DNA from: Kondoa malvinella
Taxonomy: Eukaryota > Basidiomycota > Agaricostilbomycetes > Agaricostilbales > Kondoaceae
DNA length: 64,000 bases
Assembly: GCA_039545315.1 (NCBI GenBank)
Contig: BCIM01000005.1
Coordinates: 1,118,609 to 1,182,608 of the forward strand
Direction of reading: 5' to 3'
Below are positions 11,029 to 22,888 of the stretch, piece after piece. Numbering within the stretch: the first letter of the stretch is position 1; each line of letters starts with the position of its first letter. The notes under the pieces are model-generated. The model made no database searches. It was given only the letters and a program-made list of their open reading frames with translations, and was not told the DNA's origin. The position numbers and the translations under genes were made by a program.

Positions 11029-12187
11029 ATGACGCCGTGAGCTCTTGTCTTTCATGCTAGTCCCGCTTGATCAGAGTCGCTGAGGGTTTGCATAGTCTCA
11101 CCGTTGCGACTTCGACAATAGACATCTTCGAGTCAGCCAAGACGCGATTGGAGAAATGCGCAGCCTTCAAGGGTACTACAATGAACTCTCCGAACAGCAA
11201 CAAATGGCAGACTAGCCCGTTGGTACTGGATGCGCCCAAATCTTTCGCAGGCTTAAGCAGCAGAAACGTCAGCCCAGCCAGACCTACCGTAGACATGAAT
11301 AGCGTGACGACAATCCTCCCGTCTCTGTACAACTCGATCGGGGGTATCGCAGATCCTGGCCAGCGCGAAACCGCAAGCAAATTTTTGGGCCAATTCGAAC
11401 ATCAATGGAATGAAAAGCTCGAGTTGGCTGTGCTACAAATTTGCAGGCGGCCGCGGTCCAAGACACAACAAAATCCACCGGATGCGCAGACTATTGAACA
11501 GCAACGTGATGAGGGCGATAGGCAATGGATCGCACAGATCTTGGCCCATATCATTCCAGAAGGATACCTCTGGCACCGCACTTGGCAAGAGAAGTACATG
11601 TTTTCCAGAAGTTGGACAGACATTTATGATCAATTGGTGTGTACATTGCTCTACACGTAAGAATGTCGCTCACATTCTGTTCGTGAGCAGAAGGCCATGG
11701 ACTCGCAATGGACTGGCCATACGGATCTAGGCCGTGCCCTCTCGGTTCGTTGACCCGAACTTCTGTGAAGCTACCCGAACTTCTGTGAAGCTAGCGGCTG
11801 ATCCTCTGTACTGGGCTTAGAGTCTTTCTCAAGAGCATCAATACATGCCAGCCAAGTCTACTCCTGCATATCTGGCCGCAGTGGGCCTGGACTATATTAA
11901 AGTAAGGAGCACTTGCTCACTGCCGTCGTTCCGTTGCATGCTCATCACGCCAACAGGTGATGAAACAGCTCTCGGCCTTTGTTCTGAGACAACCCGACGA
12001 TGCGAAATTGAAAGGGAAACTAGAGCAAGTGGTGAAGCTCGCTGCTGCTGCGAACTTTATAAGACACGAGGTACGCAATCACGCTCAGGACGACTATGAT
12101 TCGGCTGATCGCTTTGCTTTGCAGATCGAGCAGCACGCCAGAAAGCACGACAATGTTGCCGCACATGACCACTTCAAGGTCGCATAA
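11029..12187 (+). CDS. Conserved-looking protein of unknown function
   Basis: Not recognised. Start ATG ACG CC at 11029 joins, after a 38-nt intron, to VAEGLHSLTVATSTIDIFES. The following exon has KFLGQFEHQWNEKLELAVLQ and DRQWIAQILAHIIPEGYLWH, which look like amphipathic helices. After two more introns come MDSQWTGHTDLGRALSSLSQ, STPAYLAAVGLDYIKV, MKQLSAFVLRQPDDAKLKG and a final exon IEQHARKHDNVAAHDHFKVA-stop. About 290 residues, mostly helical, with no signal peptide or membrane segment. The intron at about 11744-11820 contains a perfect 20-bp tandem duplication. Probably intracellular; no function proposed. Confidence 0.65.
11753..11792. repeat. Perfect 20-bp tandem duplication inside an intron
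   Basis: The unit ACCCGAACTTCTGTGAAGCT occurs twice in a row (11753-11772 and 11773-11792). It lies inside the inferred intron after ...LGRALS, upstream of the branch-like GGCTGATCC and the acceptor GGGCTTAG. Confidence 0.9.
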
Positions 12188-12239
12188 CGCTTGTAACAGA
12201 ACACACGATTTAGACGTTTCCATGACATGCATTTCTCTA

Positions 12240-14270
12240 CTATCCCTCATCTTGACCCTGCACAGGCACATCATCCTCTTCATCCACGCCCAGTCCGTCG
12301 TTCGCTTTCAGGTCTGTCTTGCCAGGGTTGACAGCCTCAGGTGGAATCACGCCTTCCGGGTTGAGGTATTTGAAGTCTGGGCCGGGATAGACGTCGAGCA
12401 GATTGAGGAATTTGGCGAATCTATACTACCATCAGCTCAGCCCCAATCTGAGAGTGGAAGGCTCACGTATGATCTTCAGCATCTGCCAGCCACATCTTGT
12501 CATACACGTTAGCCTTCTTAAAGTCATTCACTTTCGCTTGCAATTCAGGATCTTCAAAGCTAACGCTTTCCTTCTTCTGTCCGCCATCCTCTGCTTCCTG
12601 CTGGCTTAATTTACCCTTTTTGACCTGCGCCTCGACTTGTTTGTTGGCATCGGCGACTTTCTTGTTGTAGTTGTCAAAGAGCGGTCTTTCCAGTAACAGG
12701 CCTAGTGCAGGTGCTTTTGGGACATGAATGCGAGAGGGCCCAAAGGTTTCTGGTATGAGGGAAGCTGGAACGCGAGATCGAGTGACGAGGATGAGCATGC
12801 CGACCATCTTTCGCTGTAGAAGGGTGATTGGCAGCATTCGATTAAGTTAGAAAGCAAGAACATACTATTTGATGTAGCATGAATGACTGTCCGTGTACTT
12901 TGATGGAGACCCATTCGCATTCGCCGACGACGAAAGGATCTGATATCTGGAGAATGCAGATTGTGCATCAGTCTAGGCCAAAGAAATGTCATCCACGACT
13001 CACCGTCAAGCCTTTCATATGCCTCTGAGCACTCCGCTCCTTAAAGTCCTTTCCGACAGTAAAGTTATGGAAATTATGCGGACCAACATATTCGTTTGCC
13101 GCTGTTCTGAGGTGATCAAGCAGTTGTTTAGGCATTCGGAACGCATTCTTTGCAGACATTTCGTGCTTGAAATAATCGCTCGACAGGTAGTCTGCTTCTT
13201 TTGATGCTGCTTGATTTCCGTTGGATGGAGTAGCTACTTCTACAGGTGGTTGTGGTTTCGTCATATTCTCAGGTAGCTTGGACAGAAAGTTGGGCCAGAA
13301 GTCATCCGCTGTGGTATGCTCTATTGTAGATGAAGAGGCCGAACGAGCAAGTTTGAGTGTTTCAGCCATAGCGCTTCCAGGTTTTGGAGGGAGAAAGACA
13401 TAGGTAGGAACGCAATAATCGTACATGCGCGAATCGCAGAAGGTGCGCGGGTTGAAAGAAGCTTGTACGCGAGTGATGGACCAAATGTGTATGTCGGCGG
13501 GGAGAAAAGAGTTGATGTGCTCGATTAGAGATTTGCCTTCTGCCATGTTTGGCGGGTTTAGTATGAGCTTGAGCGAGATGACGTTGATGGCTGCATGTAC
13601 TCCTGCATCTGTTCGAGCGGCTCGCAAAAGGTTAACCTGCGGAAGATTAGCTTGTTTGCAGAGGTCCTTAGATTGACTAACTTTGGTCGGATCAAGGCTA
13701 TTATCTTCACTGACGCATCCAGCTGCTACGAACGCCTTGAATATCTCGCCTTCGACAGTCTTGACACCAGGATTGCTATCGCGGGCTTAAGATCTTGCTT
13801 GACTAGCTGAAAGAGTGCACTAACATCTGAGAACCTTTCATGCCAGTGCCGCAATAACCAACAGCTACGGCTACTTTCCGCTTTGGCAGTCGCTTCTCTT
13901 TATCATCCTCTGCATCGCCCTCTTTGCTCTCGCCCTCTTTGGCTTCACCTGCTGCGTCGTCTTTTAGTTTCTTTCCCCAAGTCATGTCTCGTTTCTTGCC
14001 CTTGTATCTGTTGTTGGAGCCCTGATTCCGTTCTCGTTTGCCTTTCTTGTTACCCTCTTTACCCTCATTCGCAGCAGCAGCAGACGTCTCATCCTTGACA
14101 GCAGATCGAGCAGCCAAAGGCGAAGACGCAGCGCTGTTTGTATTTCCTTGTTCTTCCAGCTTGAGCTTCTTGGCTTCAGTCGTAGACGCAGAACTGCTCT
14201 CAGGTGAAGCTTTTCGTTTCTCGCCAATCTCGCTCATCGTGGTTATGGGCAAAGGGATGTCTATGACCAT
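12240..14270 (-). CDS. PUS1: tRNA pseudouridine synthase PUS1
   Basis: TruA-family pseudouridine synthase that modifies several tRNA positions, and in yeast U2 snRNA, mainly in the nucleus. A long basic/acidic N-terminal tail ([20 protein letters not shown]...) precedes [32 protein letters not shown], the catalytic motif [19 protein letters not shown] (the Asp is the nucleophile), [21 protein letters not shown], then [10 protein letters not shown] and [19 protein letters not shown], the conserved C-terminal fold. The tail ends [18 protein letters not shown]. Introns of 40-60 nt. The first ATG is at 14270 ([11 protein letters not shown]); an in-frame ATG at 14237 ([14 protein letters not shown]) is an equally good start. 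It converges with the unknown gene upstream, 52 bp apart. Confidence 0.92.
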
Positions 14271-14532
14271 TCACGAAAAAGTCGCGTGCCAATTCAGTGC
14301 AAGCTACATGTCCCGGCAGGCCTAGTTTGCATGCAATACGGCCAGTAGTGTACAGTACAGAACTGCCAATGTGTTGAATGGGCAGAGCAGCAGGGATGCG
14401 ATGATAGTGATACAATGATAATACAATGCGTGCGAGAGTCCTGCGACTGGCGGACGGTAACGTCAGTCAGAATCTCATCATTCGGAATCTCTCAGCTCAC
14501 TGAAAGCAAGCCAATACATCACTTGAACATCC

Positions 14533-15630
14533 TCAGATAGGCTGAACCGCAGCATGAGCTTTCTACTCTGCCTTTGAAACGAGGATGAGGACATACCTAG
14601 TAATAGAGCTCCAGAACCAGTCACTGTACCGACCACATACTGTAAGATCGAGAATTTGACGGTCTCCACTGTCAGCCGAGAAGTCATAGTGAGAATCTGA
14701 AGCTTTATCGCGACCAAGCACTGACTATGTGCTACATTCAAATCAGATCAGCGGAGCAACGACAGCATGAGATTCAGACATACCTTTCATCGCACTAATC
14801 TCACTCTCCAACTTTGTGTCCACTTCACGAATCTTCAACTCCCTCTGACCCAATTCATCCCTCACTCGACCTTTCTCCAAATTCAGATCTAATCGTACAC
14901 CAGCAGAAGTCTTGGATACTTCCTCTCGGAGTCGTTGTTTGAGTTTCTCGACATCGCTTAGCAGCCGCTCGTTTTCCGATTTGAGGAGGGCGTAGTCTTG
15001 TTTCTCTACTAGCGTCACTTCTGATTTGAGCTATCGAGAACATTGTCAGCGCAACCTTATCAGATGAGTATAATCTGGGAAGGTTTGATGATCAACCGAC
15101 AGCCAGCTGATCAGCCGAAGGAAGCGCAAGAAGCCGAGCGGTTAGGCGCAGATGACATAGCTGATCAGTCCGAGCACGGGATGCGCCCGCTCGCACGAAG
15201 AAGAGAGACAGATGAACAGACGAGTGAAAGAGGAACCGCAGAAGAGCATGATGGTAGCAGAAGGCAGACGCTTACTTTGGCGAAATCCACCTGTAACATG
15301 GAGTGATAAGAGCAAGGCTATACAGCAGCTCGTGGCCTACCTTTTGCGTATATTGGTGCTGGGGGGGATCAAATTGGCATGAGTTGCCCTTCATGTCATG
15401 TACTTTGTCAAACTCACCTTTTCCTGTTCTGATCTAGTCACTAGATTCGCTACTAAGCTGCTCATAGACTCTTTCACTACATCCTCCAGCGCAGTCATGA
15501 TGCCCGTCGCTTGCTGTGGTGAGAGACCTTCGCGTTCTAAACGAGACACGAGCTGATGCGTGTCGAAATGGTAATGTCTTGTTCGAGCAGCTTGAGAGGC
15601 TGCAGATTGCAATAGACGGCTAGGTGGCAT
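14533..15630 (-). CDS. MCUR1/CCDC90-like mitochondrial coiled-coil membrane protein (DUF1640)
   Basis: Inner mitochondrial membrane protein of the DUF1640 family (human MCUR1/CCDC90B, yeast Fmp32), linked to respiratory-complex assembly and the calcium uniporter. The N-terminus MPPSRLLQSAASQAARTRHY looks like a mitochondrial presequence. Then HFDTHQLVSRLEREGLSP, the coiled coil KSENERLLSDVEKLKQRLRE, the very conserved SAGVRLDLNLEKGRVRDELG, and near the C-terminus VETVKFSILQYVVGTVTGSG, a single membrane helix, ending LLLAHAAVQPI-stop. Two internal exons are tiny: 15341-15358 (18 nt, HQYTQK) and 15276-15290 (15 nt, VDFAK). The ATG at 15630 is the only one in the open frame before the family motif. 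Confidence 0.85.
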
Positions 15631-15841
15631 GACTGTCGGAGTGCTTGCTTGTACGGGTTGAAAGGAATATTGACAGGCTTGGTTCGAAGCAAGCACCTGA
15701 GCGAGCAATCGAACACTCTTCAGCGCCAGAGTACGCGAATCTAGAGGCTCATCTGCTGCAACTCAGCGAAGAGTGCAGAAAGCAGACAGTCTCGCTCGAG
15801 ACACAACCGCTCAAGACTTTCCAGAGGTACAACATAGCAAA

Positions 15842-18800
15842 ATGGCAGACAGCCTGCTATCCAGAAGAGGCTACACCAACGTCTCGCAGACCGGATCTGT
15901 TCAAGCTGACGAAGAAGCGCGTTGGACGCCTAACAAAGCTTCAGACAATCCGCCAGCTATATACGCGCCTGACGACGATGGTGGACCGTCGAGGAAAGGA
16001 TTGCAGCAAGAACTCCCTATCGAGTCGAATAGAGCAGACATCATTACTATGGTCGCTCTGCTCGTCGCTGCTGCCGCGCTTCGCTTCTTGCATATTGACC
16101 ATCCGTCTGGTGTCGTCTTCGATGAAGTCCATTTCGGTCGCTTGTAAGCTCTATGAACGGCTGTAGCATGGACAAAGCTGAGCAGATGATTCAGCTCTTC
16201 CTACTATCTCAAGAGAGAATACTTCTTCGACGTGCATCCACCTCTAGCGAAACTAATACTGGCCTTTGCTGGTTGGATCACTGGCTTTGATGGTCAATTC
16301 GAGTTTGAAAACATCGGCGACGACTATGTTAAAGCTGGTGTACCGTACATTGGCATTCGCTCCTTTCCAGCAATGATGGGAGCCCTCACTGTTCCAGTCA
16401 TCTATGCTATAATGAGGGAGATAGGCACACCAAGGTTGTTTAGCGTCTTTTCTGCTGCTCTGATCTTGATGGGTGAGTCGCAAGCATCTTTTTTTCGAAA
16501 AAAGCTGATGTCGCCTAGACAACGCTCACATCACACAAACTCGCTTGATCTTGCTAGACGCCCCGCTGCTGCTCTTCATGTCGATAGCGGTCTTCTCCTA
16601 CATCCGCTTCTACCGTCTGCGATATCAGTACGTGTTTGGGCCTACGCTGTCATTTCGTGCTAATCCCCGCGGCAGCGAATTCTCTTTCCGGTGGTGGAAA
16701 TGGTTAGCAACGACCGGCCTCTTCCTAGCGCTCACCATCAGCTGCAAAATGAACGGTGTCATGACATTTATGACTATCGGCGCGGCCGTAGGGATTGACA
16801 TGTGGAATATTCTGGATTGGCGAAGAGGTCATGATTTGGTATGATCTAAGATCTCCAGCAAGGAAACAATCTAATGTAGTTGTAGGAACACGTCGTCAAG
16901 CACTTTCTAGCTCGAGCTTGGACTTTAATCATGCTACCGCTCGTGGTCTACCTTTTCTGGTTTTGGGTCCACTTTAAAGTCCTGACTCATTCGGGCACCG
17001 GCGATGACTTTATGAGTCCTGCTTTCCAGATGACGTTGAAGAACAGTCCTTTGACGCTGAATGCCGAAGGTCAGTCCAATTTCGAGGGCATTGATACAGA
17101 TGCTGAAGTGAGCAGAAATCCGATACTTTGACGTCCTTACGCTTCAGCACAAGCAGACAAAGGCTTTCTTGCATTCGCATCCGGATGTATATCCTCTTCG
17201 CTACCCAGACGGGCGTATTAGTAGTAACAGTGAGCTGCGCGATGCTCAACTTTCACAGCTCGCCTGATCGCTTTACTAGGTCAGCAAGTAACAGGTCAGC
17301 ATGAATGACATCTTACAGCAGCAATGCATGCTGACCATCTCTTCTGCTGGCAGCCTATCTTTTCAACGACACGAACAACGAGTGGCAGGTGCTACCGACA
17401 AAAGAGCTACCCGATACAGGAAGAGGCAAGCTAGTTCGACACAATGACATTATACAACTCCGACATGTGCTCACCAACACGCTGCTGCTCTCCCACGATG
17501 TCGCCAGTACCACAATGGCTACCAATACAGAGTTTACGACCTGGAATGACACTCAGCCGTTCGAGAATGAGATGGTTGAAAAAGATGGGAAAGAAGTGCC
17601 TGTCAAGTGGGAGGATCGGACTGCAGACACCATGTTCCGTCTAGAGATCGATGACGCGCACGAGGGACAGCAGTGGAAGACCAAGAGCGGATATTTCAAG
17701 CTGATTCACGTCGAGACTGGAGTTGCGATGTGGACACATACGGACCCACTCCTTCCGCAATGGGCGTACAAACAGCAAGAGGTGAACGGTAACAAGAAGA
17801 CTGACGGCAAAACCAATACATGGGTACCCACAGAAATCATCTTGCCAAGTTGGTGCTGTATATATCCCTCTAGAGCGAGCTGACTTGAAGCCATAGACGA
17901 CACTGAACATGTTCGACCACCTGTACCTCAGAAGCAAGTCCAGCATATGAACTTCTTCATGAAATTCTGGGAGCTTCAAGTATTGATGCTTCAGCACAAC
18001 GCTGCGTTGACCGACAGTCATCCTTATGCCTCGCAGCCGATCGAGTGGCCATTCTTAGCAAGTGGTATCAGCTTCTGGACCGGCTCTACAGATGTCAAGC
18101 AGCAAGTCTACCTTATCGGAAACTTTGTTGGCTGGTGGTTCGCCTCGGCGTCCATTGCCATCTTTGCAGGCTTTTGCATTGGGGATGCGCTCACCTGGAG
18201 ACGCAACAATGATCTGATAGGCTCCCGTGGGTACAAGTCTATGTTGAGAGCGATGATAGCCTTAGGTCGTCTTGTCATCAGGTCTTCGATCGAGACAAGT
18301 CAAGACAACTGGCTTCTTTGTAATGGGCTGGGCGTTCCATTATCTACCTTTCTACCTCATGACGCGGCAATTGGTAAGCTCTGTTAAACTGCCCGTGTGT
18401 ATATCACTGAACGAATGACTCGTACAGTTCCTACATCATTATATGCCAGGTGTGTAGCTGTCTTTACTCGCACCATGCGCCCGGTCTGACCTGAACCACA
18501 GCGCACATCTTCTCCGTCCTCGCAGCCGGAGCGATATTACACTTCCTCTGCACAGACACCATCAACTACCCAAACTCGATACACGGTCCGCACACCAAGC
18601 GACGACCAATACAGCATCCTCGCCAGCGTGTGCAGGTCACCTCGGCGCATATCATATTCACCGGCGCATTGCTGCTAGTCGTGCTGGCTGGATTCGTTTA
18701 CCTAAGTCCGCTTTCGTATGGGACACCAGGGCTGGAACCAGATGCCGTCAATCGAAGGAGGATATTGTCATCGTGGACATTGCATTTCGTCAGTCCTCTC

Positions 18801-18844
18801 TGTTCTCGCAATACGCGTCTGATTATTTTCGGCAGGCCAAGTGA
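15842..18844 (+). CDS. PMT4: Dolichyl-phosphate-mannose protein mannosyltransferase, PMT4-like
   Basis: ER membrane enzyme (GT39) that starts O-mannosylation of Ser/Thr on secretory proteins. A cytosolic N-tail is followed by a first membrane helix and the catalytic loop VVFDEVHFG and FFDVHPPLAKLILAFAGWITG, where the acidic residues and the HPP are invariant. Further exons give NAHITQTRLILLDAPLLLF and RFYRLRYQ, a MIR-domain region (NDIIQLRHVLTNTLLLSHDV and GYFKLIHVETGVAMWTHTD), then QVLMLQHNAALTDSHPYAS and QPIEWPFLASGISFW, and C-terminal helices. The end ..SSWTLHFAK-stop is reached after a last intron. About 770 residues. PMT4 is favoured over PMT1/2 from the FDEVHFG and WTLHF ends, but this is judgement. 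Its start is 211 bp from the divergent MCUR1-like gene. Confidence 0.88.
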
Positions 18845-18972
18845 TGGGTCTTCCAGAGGTGTTACGGAAAAGGGCGAACGTAGATCTCAAAAATTCGCAC
18901 AATTGCATCGCATTGATAAGATTGCACAAGTTTACATCATGCATTAGCAGCATTGGACTGTAATCTCCATAC

Positions 18973-21900
18973 TTATCCGGTCTCCCCGGACACGCCGACA
19001 ACCTGTGCCGGGTCAAGAACTCGCGCGAGTAGCACTTCGACCTTTATCTTTGATGTTAGATTCAGGCATAGATGGACAGGCTGAATTACCTTGGTCAACA
19101 ACTGATCGATCGCAACTACTTGCTTGAATGATGCACCTTCTCTTTCGAACGTGAGTCGGTCCAGTAGCTGTCGGAGGCTGCTTTCAGCTTTTGTATGAAT
19201 ATCTGCAGCACCAAAGGCGAGCAGAGCATCGGAAAATTGTGTTCGAAGCTTGACGTGCTGGTTATCCAGCAGACCTTTTAGTAGCTGATCAAATAAAGGC
19301 GCCGATTTGATCCCAAAGTTGAGCATAAGCTTCGTATGGCGAAGCAAACTCTGTGCAGCGCAAGCGCCGTTCCATCGAAGCTAAGAATATTGGGTCAGCC
19401 AGATTCCGCCATGGGATGACCATTGCTGACTTTGGCTGGGCGATTATCCAACAGAGCATCTAGGATGGCTCCAGCCGATTCTCGAAGCAATTCTTCGCTG
19501 GGCAGCTCTAGATTTAGTAGACTTCCCAAAGCTCGAACCCTGCTGATCTGGATCTGGATTGGGAGGTCAAACCTGCCTCTGACTCTAGTCATGTATTACG
19601 GACTTGCAACTCGTTGAAAAAGACCTCTTTCCAAGCAACGAGCACAGCTAAACTTTCATCCACTGATATGCGCTCTAAGCAGCCCAATGTGCTGGCAGAA
19701 TCGCATAAATCTGAGACTTATGTTAGCTCAATCGATGACAGAAAGCATTCGCTTACTGGCAAATGCCCACGAGGCGTTGATAGCAACCGGTAGATCTGTG
19801 TTAGCAGCCTGGCTGAACAGTATAGGCGCCATCTTTTCCAGTTCTTCCTATTCTCCTTAAGTGAGGGTGAACAGGCGTGAGCTAAACGCTTACTTCTTTG
19901 ACCAGATCATCAGTCAAAGCATTCCCCAGATTCCGCAAACATAGCGCCTTCACTAGTCCTGTGTCTGTAGACTCCAAGAGAGCTTCATGGGTCTGTATAG
20001 CCGAGCTTCGACAAGACTACAACACAATCAGCGCCGGTCTAAAGCTTTCCAGTCAGATGATATACCGGTTTGGCTGATAAGTAGCCTAAACACTTTACGA
20101 CCTCTACCAGCATGGCCGATTGTTGCGTCGCGGCGAGATTTCGAAGGAGCTTTGTCAAGTCGCTAGCCATATCTTCCATCATTGCCGATGTTTGGCAGAA
20201 GACGGATAAAGCGGCTAGATGATTCTGCTCCAAGCAGCCATCCTGATGATACGCCGCTATCGTATTGAGGAATCGCAAGCGGTTGGCCGAGTTGGCAATC
20301 CGGCTTACGAGAGCCAAGGTATGCCAGTCGATATTTGAAGAATAGATGAGAATATCGAAGGCTCCTTCCGTTGGCAGCTCTATTGCCGTGACTTCAGACG
20401 AAGTACAGCAGGCGCCTAAAAGCTGGCAAGCAGCACTTCGCATGGCTAGATCTATAGCTACCTCATCAGAGGACACCTTTAGCTATAGCTTGATTCATAC
20501 CAGATGACTTTAAGAGGCGAGAGGCTTGCGAGTATATATTCAGCAGCAAGACTGCGGGCACTTTGCTGTAAAAAGTATTCCGGACCAAGACTTCGGATAT
20601 CTGGTCAATCGATTTAGCTTGACCCTGGATATAGATAGCTGGGTACTGACTTCCAGCACGAGGCAGCCAAGGTCACAAGGCAAAAGTGGATCTTGAAGCA
20701 GTCGTGCCAGTTGCAGGTGTAGTACTTCAAGCATGCCAGCCATTCGAGCCGAGAGTGACACGAACGCTGTTGCGGGCCGAGCTCTGTACGAAGATGAGCT
20801 GCATCGCCCACTGCATCATGGTCTGGACTCACTTTTCGTCAGCTATCTGTAGGAATTGGCTCGACTTTTGCAACATTGCCTTCACGACCGCTGTCGCTTT
20901 CTTCCTCAACACAATATCCGTCTCCTCTTCTATGATAGATAGCAGTGAAGGCATAGCCGGCGAATATGGGTCGCGAAAGAAATGCGTCAACCAAAACCCG
21001 TGCAGAGCTGATGGATCCCGAGTAGCGATAGCTGATATGCAGTCTAGCGCTGCTGTTCTGAGCTGAATATCGCGTCGACTACCTCGTACGAATGGCTTAG
21101 GGTCGGCCTCTGATTCTGATGCGCTTGTGTCTGATCGGCCGGTGATACTACCTCGCCTGCGAGCCGTACGAATACTTGAAGATGTAGCTCTTGATCTCGC
21201 TTGACTTGGCAGTGCTCGGCAATAGCAGAAGGGCGCAATGGCTGGAACCAGGTGAAGGATTGTAGGCTTCGAAAGAGCTCCTCGACCAGCGAGAATCTCG
21301 AGGATCCGCAGAGCAGTAATTGCAGACTGGGCGTGATTTGTCAGAGACAGCGAGAGAGGTAGATTCGATAGAGCATGTCCAGCTGCTCCAGCGATGTCAT
21401 TTGAGATGTTTGCGAACCGCGACGCAGCAGCATTGCTCAAGAGAGAAAGAAGAAAAGATAGAGCAAGAGTAGAAGAGCCAGCAAGCGGTAACACGCTGTC
21501 CACGACCTGAGCTTTGCTTTAGCTTGTGTCACATCTGCATCATTCGTGGCACCCGGCGCACCTCTTTGTCTGTGACTTTCCGCAAAGAGTGCTTCTCCCT
21601 CTGCTTGAGTGCCTGGAGCGTCTCCATCGAGCATGTGATGGCTGCCTTTCGAACGGACGCTGGATTCTCGCCAACGCGCAACGCCGAATGTCGAGAAGTG
21701 AACTTGCATGACCTTTTTCAGGACCTTTGCTCCAAGCGAAGACTCGCAAGAGCTCTGTGCTCTAACTCTCAGTTGTTCATCACATCTGATGGTCGGATTC
21801 GTGTCGCATGTCTCAAATACTTTAGCTCACCTACCAGAGCAAGGAAAGGCCATATCTCGAAAGCGCGCGTGAATCCCTTGTGTCGAACGCAATTCTACAA

Positions 21901-22204
21901 GCAACTAGAAACATGGCTGAGCTTGTCCTGTACAAATGAGTTCCACAAAAAGTGTAGAAGGTCCATTGCAGCAAGAAGAGGTGTACAAATGCGCAAGCAT
22001 ATAGAGCAAGCTAGCAAAGCCGCTGCGAGAGGCAATTAGGGCGCTTTCGCTCAAGCTTATGAACAGACTACTACTGTTGAAGTGCGAGCGAGACCTTTCT
22101 GCACACGAAGCTCTACATTTTCCACCTGCAGAAGCAGCAGTCTTAGAGTCAGCTCGCGGTTTCCTGGCCGCTCGCTGTCTCTGCGCTTGTTGCCTTCTAA
22201 TCAA
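18973..22204 (-). CDS. HEATR6-like armadillo/HEAT repeat protein (DUF4042)
   Basis: Large alpha-solenoid resembling human HEATR6 and its fungal relatives, of unknown molecular role. Spliced pieces include RTAALDCISAIATRDPSALH, FRDPYSPAMPSLLSIIEEE, DIVLRKKATAVVKAMLQKSS, FVSLSARMAGMLEVLHLQLA, RLLQDPLLPCDLGCLVLE, then VRNTFYSKVPAVLLLNIYSQ, followed by a long run of HEAT-type helices down to 18973 (..LARVLDPAQVVGVSGETG-stop). The order R..AL..I.....S....W..F..D and FVSLS.R...ML..LH..L matches the family. At least ten introns. The 5' end is not resolved: open, coding-like sequence with FASLLYMLAHLYTSSC and DTRDSRALSRYGLSLLW reaches about 22050-22200, but no ATG is certain. Confidence 0.65.
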
Positions 22205-22888
22205 GAACTCCTGGTGGGCATCCTCCTACCTTTTCTACTTTCAGGCGATATCAGATTCCTTCAGTCATATCCTCTTTTGTGAACGACTCTCGGCCTATGT
22301 CTGACAGCGATTAAACTGCTGGTAGCCAATCCTAAAGGAGGAGAAGTTCGACGCCTGTGACTTCCTTCGATATGAGGTTCATCATATGGAGCTGAGCCTT
22401 TGCTTTGAAATTTCCATTATGAGGTGCTATTGCGCGTTGGAACATGTTTGGCTTGTTTCGTGGCATCGAATTGCATCATCTTTCAAGGTATTGCGCATTA
22501 CTCCAGCTTTGTGGTGCCTTCTTTAGGCCCCAAGTCTATTCTGAAAATTGACCGGAGGAGGACTTAATGACGCCTTATCGCGAATTATCTTACAGCAATT
22601 GCGCTATCGCTGTCCACAGGATAGCACACAGGACTGCTTAAACGCGCAATAGCACGCGAGCTGAGAGAGGAGGCCCTCGCTGGACAGCCGGTATGCGGGT
22701 CCGGACGCTCAGCATGTGTTCGAGAAATTTCGCCTTCGTGCCTTTGCCTTGCACAATACAAGAGTCAGCCTTACGTACTCCACGCTCATTGCTTCCAAGT
22801 TCCTGTCCGTTATTATTACCTGTTAGACTCTTTCCATACCCACCGACACGTCTTTTATTCTTCGATCACTTGAAAGTTTATACAAAAG
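22205..22888. other. Intergenic region, no gene seen
   Basis: About 680 bp between the HEATR6-like gene and choline sulfatase, both transcribed outward. No convincing coding exon, tRNA or repeat is visible. It should hold both promoters. The last 120 bp before the sulfatase ATG are pyrimidine-rich. Confidence 0.4.

Noticed and set aside
21524..22039. 171-codon plus-strand open frame
   Set aside because: It lies opposite HEATR6-like exons that continue the solenoid and its translation has no recognisable structure.
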